Assembly: GCF_000421465.1 (NCBI RefSeq)
Contig: NZ_ATXB01000002.1
Span: 124,001 to 188,000 of the forward strand
DNA length: 64,000 nt
Source: Methylohalobius crimeensis 10Ki
GTDB taxonomy: Bacteria > Pseudomonadota > Gammaproteobacteria > Methylococcales > Methylothermaceae
Direction of reading: 5' to 3'
The notes under the pieces are model-generated. The model saw nothing but the letters and a program-made list of their open reading frames with translations, searched no databases and was not told the origin of the DNA. Numbering within the stretch: position 1 is the stretch's first letter; every line of letters begins with the position of its first letter. This document shows, one piece after another, positions 29,270 through 37,982 of this stretch. The position numbers and the translations under genes were made by a program.

Positions 29270-31840
29270 ATGTATCGGAATCACCCGACTACAAAGCAGA
29301 AAACCTTGGTGGTCATCGGCAACGGCATGGTCGGTCACCATTTTATCGAAGCCTTGCTCCAGAGCGATGCGGCCGCGAAGTTCAAGATCGTGACCTTCAG
29401 CGAGGAACCCCGGCTGGCCTACGACCGGGTTCACTTGAGCTCGTACTTTGCCAACCGCGATCCGGACGACTTGGCCATGACCACCCCGGAGTTCTACCGT
29501 AAAAACGGGGTGACCGTCCATTTGGGCGACAAGGCGGTGGATATCGATCGAGAGCGCAAAATCGTCCACTCCCGCGAAGGCATCGAAATCCCCTACGATC
29601 AACTCGTCCTGGCCCCCGGTTCCTATCCCTTCGTGCCGCCGATTCCCGGCCACGACCGGGAAGGCTGCTTCGTCTATCGCACCATCGAGGATCTGGAAGC
29701 CATCACCGAAGCCGCGCGGGAAAGCAAGAGCGGAACGGTGGTGGGCGGCGGCCTGCTCGGTCTGGAGGCGGCCAAGGCCTTGCAGGACCTGGGGCTGGAG
29801 ACCCACGTGGTGGAATTCGCCCCGCGCCTGATGGCGGTCCAATTGGACGAAGGCGGCGGCGTCATGCTGCGGCGCAAGATCGAAGACCTGGGGGTAGGCG
29901 TCCATACCGGCAAGAATACCCGGAATATCGGCGCGGGCACTTTCCAAAAGCACGTGATGGAATTCGCCGACGGCGACAAACTGGAAACCGACATGATCGT
30001 GTTTTCCGCCGGCATCCGCCCGCGCGACGAACTGGCGCGCAAAACGGGGCTGGAAGTGGGGCCGCGCGGCGGAATCGTCATTGACGAATGCTGCCGAACC
30101 TCCGATCCGGATATCTACGCCATCGGCGAATGCGCGCTGTGGAACAACCAGATCTTCGGCTTGGTCGCGCCGGGCTACCGAATGGCGGAAACGGTGGTGG
30201 CACAGCTCAACGGAGCAGCAGCCCGCTTTACCGGCGCCGATCTCAGTACCAAGCTCAAATTGATGGGCGTGGACGTGGGGACCATCGGCGACTCCCACGG
30301 CCGCACTCCCGGAGCGCAAACCTATCTCTATCAGAACGAACACGACGAAATCTACAAGCGCCTGATCGTCAGTTTCGACGGCAAACACCTGTTGGGCGCC
30401 GTGCTGGTGGGGGACGCGGCCCAGTACGACACCTTGCTCCAATACTATCTCAACGGCATCGAACTGCCGGAGCAACCGGATACACTCATCCTGCCCGCCG
30501 TGGAAGGAACAGAGACGGGACTCGGCCCTGGCGCCCTGCCCGACAGCGCCACCATCTGCTCGTGCCACAACGTCACCAAGGGCGGCGTGGTCGAATTGAT
30601 CGAGCAAGGCGTGGTCGCCCTGGCCGACATCAAGGCGCAAACCAAGGCCTCCACGGGTTGCGGCGGCTGCGCGGCGATGCTCAAGTCCCTGGTGGATTCG
30701 GAATTGGAAAAACGCGGCCTGGAAGTCAATAAGGACCTGTGCGAGCATTTTCCCTACAGCCGTCAGGAGCTGTATCACCTGATTCGGGTAGAGGAAATCC
30801 GCACCTTCGACGAGCTTTTGGAAAAGTACGGCAAGGGGCTGGGATGCGACATCTGCAAGCCGGCGGTGGCCTCGATCCTGGCTTCCTACTGGAACGACTA
30901 TATTCTGTCCGACAAGCACTTCAAGCTGCAGGACACCAACGACTATCGCCTGGCCAACATGCAGAAGGACGGTACTTATTCGGTGATTCCCCGGGTGCCG
31001 GGCGGGGAAATCCCCCCGGAGAAGCTGATCGTGTTGGGCGAGGTGGCGAAAAAATACCGCCTCTACACCAAGATCACCGGCGCCCAACGGGTCGATCTGT
31101 TCGGCGCGCGGCTGGAGCAACTCCCGTCCATCTGGCAGGAGTTGATCGACGCCGGCTTCGAGTCCGGCCACGCCTACGCCAAGGCGCTGCGCACGGTCAA
31201 ATCCTGCGTCGGTTCCACCTGGTGCCGATATGGGGTCCAGGACAGCGTCAGCATGTCGATTTTATTGGAAAACCGCTACAAGGGACTCCGCTCGCCCCAT
31301 AAGATCAAAATGGCGGTATCCGGCTGCACCCGCGAGTGCGCCGAGGCCCAGGGCAAGGACGTGGGGGTGATCGCCACCGAAAAGGGCTGGAACCTCTACG
31401 TGTGCGGCAACGGCGGCATGAAACCGCGCCACGCGGACCTGTTCGCCACCGATCTGGACGACGAGACCCTAATCAAATATATCGACCGCTTCCTCATGTT
31501 CTACGTCCGCACCGGCGACCGGCTGCAGCGCACCTCGGTCTGGCTGGAGAACCTGGAAGGCGGACTCGACTATCTGCGCGAGGTGGTCGTCGACGACAAG
31601 CTGGGCATCTGCGACGAATTGGAAGCGCAAATGCAGCGCCTCGTGGAAACCTATGAATGCGAGTGGAAGAAAACCCTGGAGAACGAGGAAATCCTCAGAA
31701 AACGCTTTCGCTTCTTCGTCAACAGCGACCGAAGCGACGACAATGTGGTGTTCATCGAAGAGCGCGGACAGATCCGGCCCGCCACCCCGGTGGAACGCAA
31801 GCACCTCGAGGAAATTCCCATCGAATTGGAGACCGCATGA
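29270..31840 (+). CDS. nirB: Assimilatory nitrite reductase, large subunit NirB
   Basis: An 856-residue cytoplasmic NAD(P)H-nitrite reductase that makes ammonium. An FAD/NAD domain comes first (VVIGNGMVGHHF, then GGGLLGLEAAKAL), followed by the BFD-type [2Fe-2S] domain (CSCHNVTKG...GCGGC), and the sirohaem/[4Fe-4S] half with SCVGSTWCRYG and VSGCTRECAEAQ holding the four cluster cysteines. The ATG at 29270 has AAGG eight bases ahead. The stop overlaps nirD by 4 bases. The sigma-54 promoter and NtrC site suggest induction on nitrogen limitation. Confidence 0.97.
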   Translation: MYRNHPTTKQKTLVVIGNGMVGHHFIEALLQSDAAAKFKIVTFSEEPRLAYDRVHLSSYFANRDPDDLAMTTPEFYRKNGVTVHLGDKAVDIDRERKIVHSREGIEIPYDQLVLAPGSYPFVPPIPGHDREGCFVYRTIEDLEAITEAARESKSGTVVGGGLLGLEAAKALQDLGLETHVVEFAPRLMAVQLDEGGGVMLRRKIEDLGVGVHTGKNTRNIGAGTFQKHVMEFADGDKLETDMIVFSAGIRPRDELARKTGLEVGPRGGIVIDECCRTSDPDIYAIGECALWNNQIFGLVAPGYRMAETVVAQLNGAAARFTGADLSTKLKLMGVDVGTIGDSHGRTPGAQTYLYQNEHDEIYKRLIVSFDGKHLLGAVLVGDAAQYDTLLQYYLNGIELPEQPDTLILPAVEGTETGLGPGALPDSATICSCHNVTKGGVVELIEQGVVALADIKAQTKASTGCGGCAAMLKSLVDSELEKRGLEVNKDLCEHFPYSRQELYHLIRVEEIRTFDELLEKYGKGLGCDICKPAVASILASYWNDYILSDKHFKLQDTNDYRLANMQKDGTYSVIPRVPGGEIPPEKLIVLGEVAKKYRLYTKITGAQRVDLFGARLEQLPSIWQELIDAGFESGHAYAKALRTVKSCVGSTWCRYGVQDSVSMSILLENRYKGLRSPHKIKMAVSGCTRECAEAQGKDVGVIATEKGWNLYVCGNGGMKPRHADLFATDLDDETLIKYIDRFLMFYVRTGDRLQRTSVWLENLEGGLDYLREVVVDDKLGICDELEAQMQRLVETYECEWKKTLENEEILRKRFRFFVNSDRSDDNVVFIEERGQIRPATPVERKHLEEIPIELETA

Positions 31841-32217
31841 GTCCGAACGCAACCCCTTGGATCGATGTCTGCAACAGTGACGACTTGGAACCCGATGCCG
31901 GCGTCTGCGTCTTGGTGGAAGGGCGGCAAGTCGCGATTTTTCATTTCCCCAAACTGGATCAGGTATATGCTGTCGGCAACTACGACCCCTTCAGCCAAGC
32001 CAACGTCCTGGCCCGGGGATTGACCGGCAGCATCGGCGAAGAGCCGGTGGTCGCCTCGCCGGTCTACAAGCAGCACTTCAGCCTCAGGACGGGACGCTGC
32101 CTGGAGTCGGACGAAGTGACAATTCCCGTCTATCCGGTGAAAATCGAGGGAGACCGGGTTCAAATCGGACTCGAGGCGCTGGCAGACAATCAATCCGAAG
32201 CGGGGGACAACCCATGA
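31837..32217 (+). CDS. nirD: Assimilatory nitrite reductase, small subunit NirD
   Basis: A 126-residue Rieske-fold subunit of NirBD. As in other NirD proteins, the fold is recognisable (VEGRQVAIFHFPKLDQVYAVGNYDPFS, then SPVYKQHFSLRTGRCL) but the Cys/His pairs that hold a Rieske cluster are absent. It overlaps nirB and the PhzF-like gene by 4 bases each. Confidence 0.93.
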   Translation: MSPNATPWIDVCNSDDLEPDAGVCVLVEGRQVAIFHFPKLDQVYAVGNYDPFSQANVLARGLTGSIGEEPVVASPVYKQHFSLRTGRCLESDEVTIPVYPVKIEGDRVQIGLEALADNQSEAGDNP

Positions 32218-33125
32218 GCGAAGTCCGCTATTACATCGTCGACGCCTTTGCCCGGGAAGCCTTCAGTGGCGCCCAGATCGGTGTCTTTCCCCGGGCGGAA
32301 AAACTGACCGGAACCCGGATGCAACAATTGGCGGGCGAGCTGAACCTACCCCAGACCCTCTTCCTGCTGCCTCCGCAAGACCCCGACCACGATTACCGGG
32401 CGCGGATCTTCATGCCCCACCGGGAGATGAATTTCGCCGCCCAGGCCATTGTCGCCGCAGGTTATGTGTTGGCGCATCTCGACGATTTTCCCAAGGAGAC
32501 AGCCGATACCCGCATCGCCCTGGAAACCCGGCGCGGCGTCCTGCCGGTGCATATAATCCGCGAACACGGCGAACCGCGGCTGATCACCCTGGCGATGAGC
32601 GTGGAACCGATCGTCGATTCGTTCACGCCACCGCTGGAAGAACTGGCGGCGATCCTGGGATTAAAACCGTCCCAGATCGAAACCCAACGCTTTCACCCCA
32701 AAATCGCCGCCTGCGGCCGACCCTTCCTGATCATTCCACTGAAGGACGACGAAACCGTGCGGCGCGCGGTGTTCGACTTCAAAACCTGGGCCGAATCCAC
32801 CGCCCCCGCCACCGCCGCCCAGGAAATTCTTTTATTCAGCGCCCGGACCCGGCGCCCGGAAACGGACTTTCACGCCCGCTTGGTGGGCCCCGATATCGCC
32901 CCCCGGGAAGCGCCGCCGGTGGGGGCGGCCATGCCCGCATTTTGCGCCTACCTGTGCGCGCATCCCCATATCCGCCGGGGGACTTACGTATTTACCGTGG
33001 AGCGGGGAGCGGAAGACGCCCGTCGCAGCCTGATTCATTTGGAAATGGACCACCGGGGATCCGACCGGCTTAATCTTCGTATCGGCGGAGAGGCGACCAT
33101 CGTGGCGGAAGGCAATATTCTCTGA
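32214..33125 (+). CDS. PhzF-like fold protein lacking the catalytic residues
   Basis: A 303-residue protein whose N-terminal pattern YIVDAFAREAFSGAQIGVF...MQQLAGELNLPQTLFLL follows the PhzF/YddE isomerase family. In active members the catalytic glutamate sits in a SET motif; here that place is PQT (Q47). The GH pair of GHAT is AQ (Q77), and the later EDPVTGN loop is APREAPPVG. All three active-site positions are thus changed. It is translationally coupled to nirD by an ATGA overlap, so its job is probably tied to nitrite reductase, as a binding, assembly or regulatory protein. That role is inference. Confidence 0.72.
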   Translation: MSEVRYYIVDAFAREAFSGAQIGVFPRAEKLTGTRMQQLAGELNLPQTLFLLPPQDPDHDYRARIFMPHREMNFAAQAIVAAGYVLAHLDDFPKETADTRIALETRRGVLPVHIIREHGEPRLITLAMSVEPIVDSFTPPLEELAAILGLKPSQIETQRFHPKIAACGRPFLIIPLKDDETVRRAVFDFKTWAESTAPATAAQEILLFSARTRRPETDFHARLVGPDIAPREAPPVGAAMPAFCAYLCAHPHIRRGTYVFTVERGAEDARRSLIHLEMDHRGSDRLNLRIGGEATIVAEGNIL

Positions 33126-33235
33126 CCGAAGCGAGAAGCTCTGACCGACACGCCTTCGCGTGGATATCGGTGGGCAGGGATACGAAAAAAATCGAACTTT
33201 ACCCTCTTGCCGTTCTCGAATATAACGGTTAAGCG

Positions 33236-35200
33236 ATGTCAGATCAGAATTGCCAAATGCCCGTGCCACCGTCCGTTTCTTCTCCGGAGCGATTGAAGTT
33301 CGCCCCCAGGGTTTGGGAAGCGACCCCGGAATATCGTTTGCTGAACAGTTTGTGCCGGGGCTATGCCCCGGAGCAGGCCGAAGCCGTGCGCCGCGCCCTG
33401 GCATCCGTCCTGACCGCGGAACGTCAACCGGGCAAGCGTTCCAACGCCTTCGCCGTGGCCCGAACCCTCAAAAGTGTCTGGGCCGACGCCCCCACCCTGC
33501 AGGCGGCTTTGCTGGTCGATGCCGTACCGGACAGCAACAGATTGTCCACCGAATTCGGCACCCAGGTCGCCGAATGGGTGACCAAGGTCAAGCGACTGGA
33601 GCAATTGGTCTGCCCGGAAGCACAGGCGGCCCTCTCGGATCAGGCGAAGTCCCAAGACCAAGAGGTGGAAATGTGGCGCCGCCTGTTTCTGGCCGTCGCC
33701 AACGACGTGCGTCCCCTCCTGATCGTCCTCGCCCGGCGACTGGAAACGCTGCGCCAGGTCGTCGCACGAAAAGCACCGGAGGGAAATACCCCGCCGACGC
33801 TGGCCCGGGAAACCCTGGCGGTGCATGCGCCCCTGGCCAGCCGCCTCGGCGTGCACCGGTTGAAATGGGAACTGGAGGACCTGGCTTTCCGCCATCTGGA
33901 ACCGGAAGCCTATTACCACTTGGCGACCCGGCTGGCTTCGACCCGCGCCAACCGGGAAAGCTACGTCAACGATTTCATCGCTCACCTGAAGACCGGACTG
34001 CACCACGCCGGAATCACCGCCAACGTCCAGGGGCGTCCCAAGCATTTATTCAGCATCTGGAAGAAAATGCAGCGCAAACAGCTGGATTTCTCGGGACTCT
34101 TCGATCTCAACGCCGTGCGGGTGATCGTCGGCGACGTGCCCGCCTGCTATCGGGTTCTGGCTTTGGTGCACGACCGCTGGGAACCGATTCCGGAAGAATA
34201 CGACGATTACATCGCCCGGCCCAAGGACAACGGCTATCAATCGCTCCACACCGTGATCGAGGGACCGCAGGGCCTGCCGGTGGAAATCCAGATCCGCACC
34301 GACGCCATGCACACCCTGGCGGAATACGGGATGGCGGCCCATTGGCGCTACAAGGAGGGCGGGCGCCACGACGCCACCCTGGAACATACCGTCGCGGCGC
34401 TGCGCCGCTCGCTGCAGACGGGGGCAAAAGGGGAAGACTGGTTCGCCGGACGGGTATTCGTGCTCTCCCCCCGCCATCGGGTGATCTGTCTGCCCGCCGG
34501 GGCGACCCCGGTGGATTTCGCCTACGCCATTCATACCCAGGTGGGCCATCGTTGTCGCGGCGCGCGGGTGGACGACCGCATCGTGCCGCTGGATTATCGT
34601 CTCCGGACCGGACAACGGGTGGAGATTTTGACCGCCAAATCCGGGGGGCCGAACCGCGGCTGGCTCGATCAGATTCGGACCGGCCGCGCCCGCCACCGCA
34701 TCCGGCAATGGTTCAAGCGCCAGGAAGCGGAAAACCATCTCCGCCTGGGGCGCCAACGGCTGGAGCGCGAACAGCGCCGACTGGGATTGAAGGAAATCGA
34801 TTGGCCGGCGATTTTGCGGCGTTTTCGTTTTCGCAAACCGGAAGAAGTATGGATCGCCGCCGGCCGCGGAGAGATCTCGCGCGGTCAAGTCGCAACCGCC
34901 CTGCGTGGGAACATCTCCCCGTCAACCCCACCGGTCGACCCCAAATCCTCAGTAGGAGCGGGCCCCAGTGCCCGTTCTAATTCGGGGCAATCACAGGGGG
35001 TTGCCCCGACATTGTCCGTGCAAGGAGAACCGAATCTGCTGACCCGGCTGGCCCGCTGCTGCCAGCCGTCGCCGGGAGATCCGGTGATCGGCTATCTCAC
35101 CGTCCAGCACCGGATCACCATCCACCGCCGGGATTGTCCCAATATCGTGCATCTGCCGGAAGCACGGCGGGAACGCCTGGTGGAGGCGGCTTGGGAATGA
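33236..35200 (+). CDS. relA: RelA-type (p)ppGpp synthetase, short form without ACT domain
   Basis: A 654-residue alarmone synthetase. The N-terminal hydrolase-like domain has lost the HD pair (AALLVDAVPD where SpoT has HD and ED), so it is of the RelA, synthesis-only kind. The synthetase domain shows GRPKHLFSIWKKM and DDYIARPKDNGYQSLHT, and the TGS domain VFVLSPRHRVICLPAGATPVDFAYAIH follows. The end carries the zinc-finger-like LARCCQPSPGDPVIGY...HRRDCPN, and the protein stops where RelA normally continues into an ACT/RRM domain. Residues about 573-592 come from a REP-like palindrome (see separate entry). Confidence 0.9.
   Translation: MSDQNCQMPVPPSVSSPERLKFAPRVWEATPEYRLLNSLCRGYAPEQAEAVRRALASVLTAERQPGKRSNAFAVARTLKSVWADAPTLQAALLVDAVPDSNRLSTEFGTQVAEWVTKVKRLEQLVCPEAQAALSDQAKSQDQEVEMWRRLFLAVANDVRPLLIVLARRLETLRQVVARKAPEGNTPPTLARETLAVHAPLASRLGVHRLKWELEDLAFRHLEPEAYYHLATRLASTRANRESYVNDFIAHLKTGLHHAGITANVQGRPKHLFSIWKKMQRKQLDFSGLFDLNAVRVIVGDVPACYRVLALVHDRWEPIPEEYDDYIARPKDNGYQSLHTVIEGPQGLPVEIQIRTDAMHTLAEYGMAAHWRYKEGGRHDATLEHTVAALRRSLQTGAKGEDWFAGRVFVLSPRHRVICLPAGATPVDFAYAIHTQVGHRCRGARVDDRIVPLDYRLRTGQRVEILTAKSGGPNRGWLDQIRTGRARHRIRQWFKRQEAENHLRLGRQRLEREQRRLGLKEIDWPAILRRFRFRKPEEVWIAAGRGEISRGQVATALRGNISPSTPPVDPKSSVGAGPSARSNSGQSQGVAPTLSVQGEPNLLTRLARCCQPSPGDPVIGYLTVQHRITIHRRDCPNIVHLPEARRERLVEAAWE
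34951..35010 (+). repeat. REP-like double palindrome inside the relA reading frame
   Basis: The element begins GTAGGAGCGGGC and contains two hairpins: GAGCGGGC...GCCCGTTC and CGGGGCAA...TTGCCCCG. The GTAGGAGCGGGC start is typical of proteobacterial REP sequences, which are normally intergenic. Here it is in frame and translated as a low-complexity Ser/Gly/Pro linker between the helical part after TGS and the zinc-finger domain. Confidence 0.7.
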
Positions 35201-35222
35201 TCCGCATCGTTTTCCCCTAAAA

Positions 35223-35256
35223 ACAGCCCGCTCTTGTAAGGGAGGTCGCGGGCTGT
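35223..35256. terminator. Hairpin between convergent relA and stress-protein genes
   Basis: ACAGCCCGC and GCGGGCTGT form a 9-base-pair stem between two convergent stop codons. No full T run follows on either strand (TTTAGGGG on the minus, GTAAAGTTTG on the plus), so it is a weak or bidirectional terminator. Confidence 0.55.
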
Positions 35257-35272
35257 GTAAAGTTTGCGCGGT

Positions 35273-35560
35273 TTACTTGAAACGCTTCAGGGCATTGCTG
35301 AAAGCGTTGTTCATCTCGTTCAACGCCGCTTCCGCGCCTTGCCGGACGTCCGCCCACGCATCGTCGCTCGCCGATTCCACTTCCCCCAGCTTTTGACGGG
35401 CCTGGTTGCGCAGCTTTTCGAGTTCGTCTATCTGATCCTGGTATTCCAACTTGGCGTCCGCTTCGGCCGCTTCCGCTTGGGCGCTCAGTTTATCCAACTC
35501 GGCGTTCCATTCATCCAGCTTGGCCTTCATCTTTTGTACATAAGCATCACGTTCATTCAT
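35273..35560 (-). CDS. Small coiled-coil protein of the Sll1863 stress family
   Basis: A 95-residue, highly charged, almost wholly helical protein (YVQKMKAKLDEWNAELDKL...DDAWADVRQGAEAAL). The pattern is that of the widely spread Sll1863-like stress proteins; the molecular role is unknown. Of two ATGs, 35560 has AGGAG at a seven-base spacing and is preferred over 35566. It is a single gene. Confidence 0.75.
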   Translation of the reverse strand: MNERDAYVQKMKAKLDEWNAELDKLSAQAEAAEADAKLEYQDQIDELEKLRNQARQKLGEVESASDDAWADVRQGAEAALNEMNNAFSNALKRFK

Positions 35561-35849
35561 CGTCATTCTCCTGCTTTGATCGGTTACGCGTCTGCCGGCC
35601 GATACCCGATAAGTATCAACGGCCCTCGCCCAAATAAGGCGAAAATCCACTATAGATCACTCCGGTTGCGCTTCGCATTGACATTTTTGAGTAAGCGTAT
35701 TATCTACGAACCGATATCTAGAGACCATTGGTATGAAAAAGAAGGGAGGCGGAATTATCCCTCCCCTTAACTGTCCATCGGCATGTAAACTACCACCACC
35801 GATTGTTCCCGGCCGGTGCAAACGCTTCAGATTATCCGACACGATCGAC

Positions 35850-36863
35850 ATGATGAAATCTTCGAACCTAAACATTCCCCTGCCGCCCGTCACTACCACG
35901 GAACACGGCGAGACTCGGAAAATCGGGGTCGAGCTGGAAATGATCGGCATCGACATCGAAACCCTCTCCCGGATCGTGGCCGACCGGGTCTCCGGCACGG
36001 TGGAAAAGCTCAGCCGCTACGAGCATATCGTCCACGGAGATCCCGCCGGGGATTGGAAGATCGAGCTCGATTTCGCCTATTTGAAAAAGAAGGGGCGCGA
36101 AACCGGCCCGTCCGGAAAATTGCGGAAGGACATGGATCAACTCGCGGAGGAATTGCTTCGGGTCGGATCGGAGCAAATCGTGCCGTTGGAAGTGGTCAGC
36201 CCGCCCATTCCCCTGGACCGCCTGATCGCGGTGGAATATCTGATCGAGCGCCTCCGGGAAGCCGGCGCCAAAGGCACCGAAGACGGTTTGCTGTATGCTT
36301 TCGGCATGCACCTCAACCCCGAAGTCCCCGCCACCGACGCCACCACCCTGACGCGTTACCTGAAGGCCTTCCTGTGTCTGTTCGACTGGCTCAAGGCGCA
36401 CGCCCATGTGAATCTGACCCGTCGGCTCACCACCTATATCGACCCTTTTCCCATCGATTACGTGCGCTGGGTGGTGGACCCCGCCTATCGCCCCGAAATG
36501 CGCGATCTGATCGACGATTACCTGAAAGCCAACCCCACCCGCAACCGCGCCTTGGATTTATTGCCCCTATTCGCCCTGCTGGATGAACCCCGGGTGAGGC
36601 AAGTCATCAAGGATCCTCGCATCCAAGCCCGCCCCACCTTTCATTATCGTCTGCCCAACTGCGAAATCGACCGGGAAGGCTGGGGCATCCGATTCGCATG
36701 GGGAGACTGGCTCGAGGTGGAGAAGCTGGCATTCGAACCCGATCGACTGGATGAATTGTGTCGGCTATACGTCCGATTTTTGGACAAGCCCCTCGATCGC
36801 TTATTTAAAAACTGGGCCGAACAAGTAGAAAATTGGCTGCTTTCTCATCCCGGCGACCGCTAA
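35850..36863 (+). CDS. Amidoligase-family enzyme
   Basis: A protein of about 337 residues resembling the Amidoligase_2 group, which adopts the glutamine-synthetase catalytic fold and forms amide or peptide bonds with ATP. Marks are IGVELEMIG (first metal-binding glutamates), GDPAGDWKIELDF, LEVVSPPIPLD and GMHLNPEVPATDATTL. The next gene, a class I glutamine-amidotransferase-like hydrolase, overlaps it by 31 bases; this pairing is a recognised arrangement proposed to make and cleave a gamma-glutamyl-type conjugate. The frame is open upstream to 35733, but the first family-like residues lie after 35850. No clear ribosome site helps to choose. Confidence 0.82.
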   Translation: MMKSSNLNIPLPPVTTTEHGETRKIGVELEMIGIDIETLSRIVADRVSGTVEKLSRYEHIVHGDPAGDWKIELDFAYLKKKGRETGPSGKLRKDMDQLAEELLRVGSEQIVPLEVVSPPIPLDRLIAVEYLIERLREAGAKGTEDGLLYAFGMHLNPEVPATDATTLTRYLKAFLCLFDWLKAHAHVNLTRRLTTYIDPFPIDYVRWVVDPAYRPEMRDLIDDYLKANPTRNRALDLLPLFALLDEPRVRQVIKDPRIQARPTFHYRLPNCEIDREGWGIRFAWGDWLEVEKLAFEPDRLDELCRLYVRFLDKPLDRLFKNWAEQVENWLLSHPGDR

Positions 36864-37525
36864 TCGCGGTCACCGGCCCCCGGAGGCGAGGTATCGCACC
36901 ACGGATTCTGGTCCATCTGGCGGTTTGGCTGGCGGGCGGCCGGGCGGTTCAGCTGAGCCCGGCGCATAATCACGAAGCATTTCAGCTCGATTATCAGGGC
37001 GTCGTCATCACGGGAGGACACGACGTGGACCCGGTATTGTACGCGCAAGAATCGGAGGTCGAGCCGCGCTACGACAAGGAACGCGACGAGTTCGAGTCCC
37101 GCATCATCGACGATGCGCTGGCCCGCCGATTGCCCCTTCTGGGCATCTGCCGCGGCGCGCAATTGCTCAACGTGCGCCTGGGAGGCACCCTGTATCAGGA
37201 GCTCAAGTCCCTGCGCAAAAACACCTCCAACCGCTGGACGATTTTGCCTCTCAAGACCCTGCTGGTGGAAAACACCAGTCGACTGCTCGAACTCCTGGGC
37301 ACGACGCGCACCCGCATCAACAGCCTGCATAATCAGGGCATCGACCGCCTGGGCCGCGGCCTTAGGGTGTCGGGCTGGGATCTGGACGGCATCATCCAGG
37401 CGGTGGAGGACTCTCAGCAGGACTTTCTCATCGGTGTCCAGTGGCACCCCGAATTTCTGCTGTTTTCCTCCCGCCAGAGAAAGCTTTTCAGCGCCTTGGT
37501 CGCCGCGGCGCAAAAACACCTCTAA
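36833..37525 (+). CDS. Class I glutamine amidotransferase-like (peptidase C26) hydrolase
   Basis: A 230-residue protein related to gamma-glutamyl-GABA hydrolase (PuuD). The nucleophile elbow is LGICRGAQLLNV with C in GICRG, and the His-Glu pair is in GVQWHPEFL. It would cleave a gamma-glutamyl amide, probably the product of the amidoligase encoded just before. The start is TTG at 36833, inside the amidoligase gene; no later start leaves room for the first strand PLIAVTGP. Confidence 0.85.
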   Translation: MAAFSSRRPLIAVTGPRRRGIAPRILVHLAVWLAGGRAVQLSPAHNHEAFQLDYQGVVITGGHDVDPVLYAQESEVEPRYDKERDEFESRIIDDALARRLPLLGICRGAQLLNVRLGGTLYQELKSLRKNTSNRWTILPLKTLLVENTSRLLELLGTTRTRINSLHNQGIDRLGRGLRVSGWDLDGIIQAVEDSQQDFLIGVQWHPEFLLFSSRQRKLFSALVAAAQKHL

Positions 37526-37535
37526 ACAGAACAAT

Positions 37536-37982
37536 ATGGAAGCTTATCTGAGTCTGTTTTTCATCTCTTTCCTGGCCGCCACCCTGCTGCCCGCCTATTC
37601 GGAAGTCGTTTTCGCCGGACTTCTGGCGGCCGGCTACGACCCGCTCCCCCTGTGGGCCTGGGCGACCGCGGGCAATACTCTGGGAGCGGCGGTCAACTGG
37701 GTGCTGGGACGTTATCTTTTGCATTTCCAGGATCGACGCTGGTTTCCCTTTCGCGCCGCCAACCTGGGACGCGCGCAACGTTGGTTCCAACGCTACGGCG
37801 TATGGTCGCTGCTGATGGCGTGGGCCCCGGTGGGCGGCGACGCCCTGACCTTCATCGCCGGCTTCATGCGGGTGCGCTTCGACGTTTTCTTTCTCCTCAC
37901 CGGGATAGGCAAAGGAGTGCGCTACGCCATCCTGCTGGGGCTGATGAATTGGATAGACGGTTTATTGCCCTTGGTCGGGTGA
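37536..37982 (+). CDS. YqaA-like VTT (DedA-type) membrane protein
   Basis: A 148-residue membrane protein with four to five hydrophobic stretches, matching the YqaA branch of the SNARE-associated/VTT family: PAYSEVVFAGLLAAGYDPLPLWAWATAGNTLG, then RWFQRYGVWSLLMAWAPVGGDALTFIAGFMR. Relatives move lipids across the membrane or affect envelope homeostasis. It begins 10 bases after the amidotransferase-like gene, so it belongs to that operon. Its 3' end overlaps the convergent nasA by 21 bases. Confidence 0.85.
   Translation: MEAYLSLFFISFLAATLLPAYSEVVFAGLLAAGYDPLPLWAWATAGNTLGAAVNWVLGRYLLHFQDRRWFPFRAANLGRAQRWFQRYGVWSLLMAWAPVGGDALTFIAGFMRVRFDVFFLLTGIGKGVRYAILLGLMNWIDGLLPLVG

Noticed and set aside
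29234-31171. A 645-codon open frame on the minus strand opposite nirB
   Set aside because: It is the complement of a strongly conserved NirB frame in GC-rich DNA; its protein has no recognisable domain and no ribosome site or promoter.
31837-32217. NirD as a true Rieske iron-sulfur protein
   Set aside because: The fold is Rieske-like but the Cys-His pairs are missing, as is normal in NirD.
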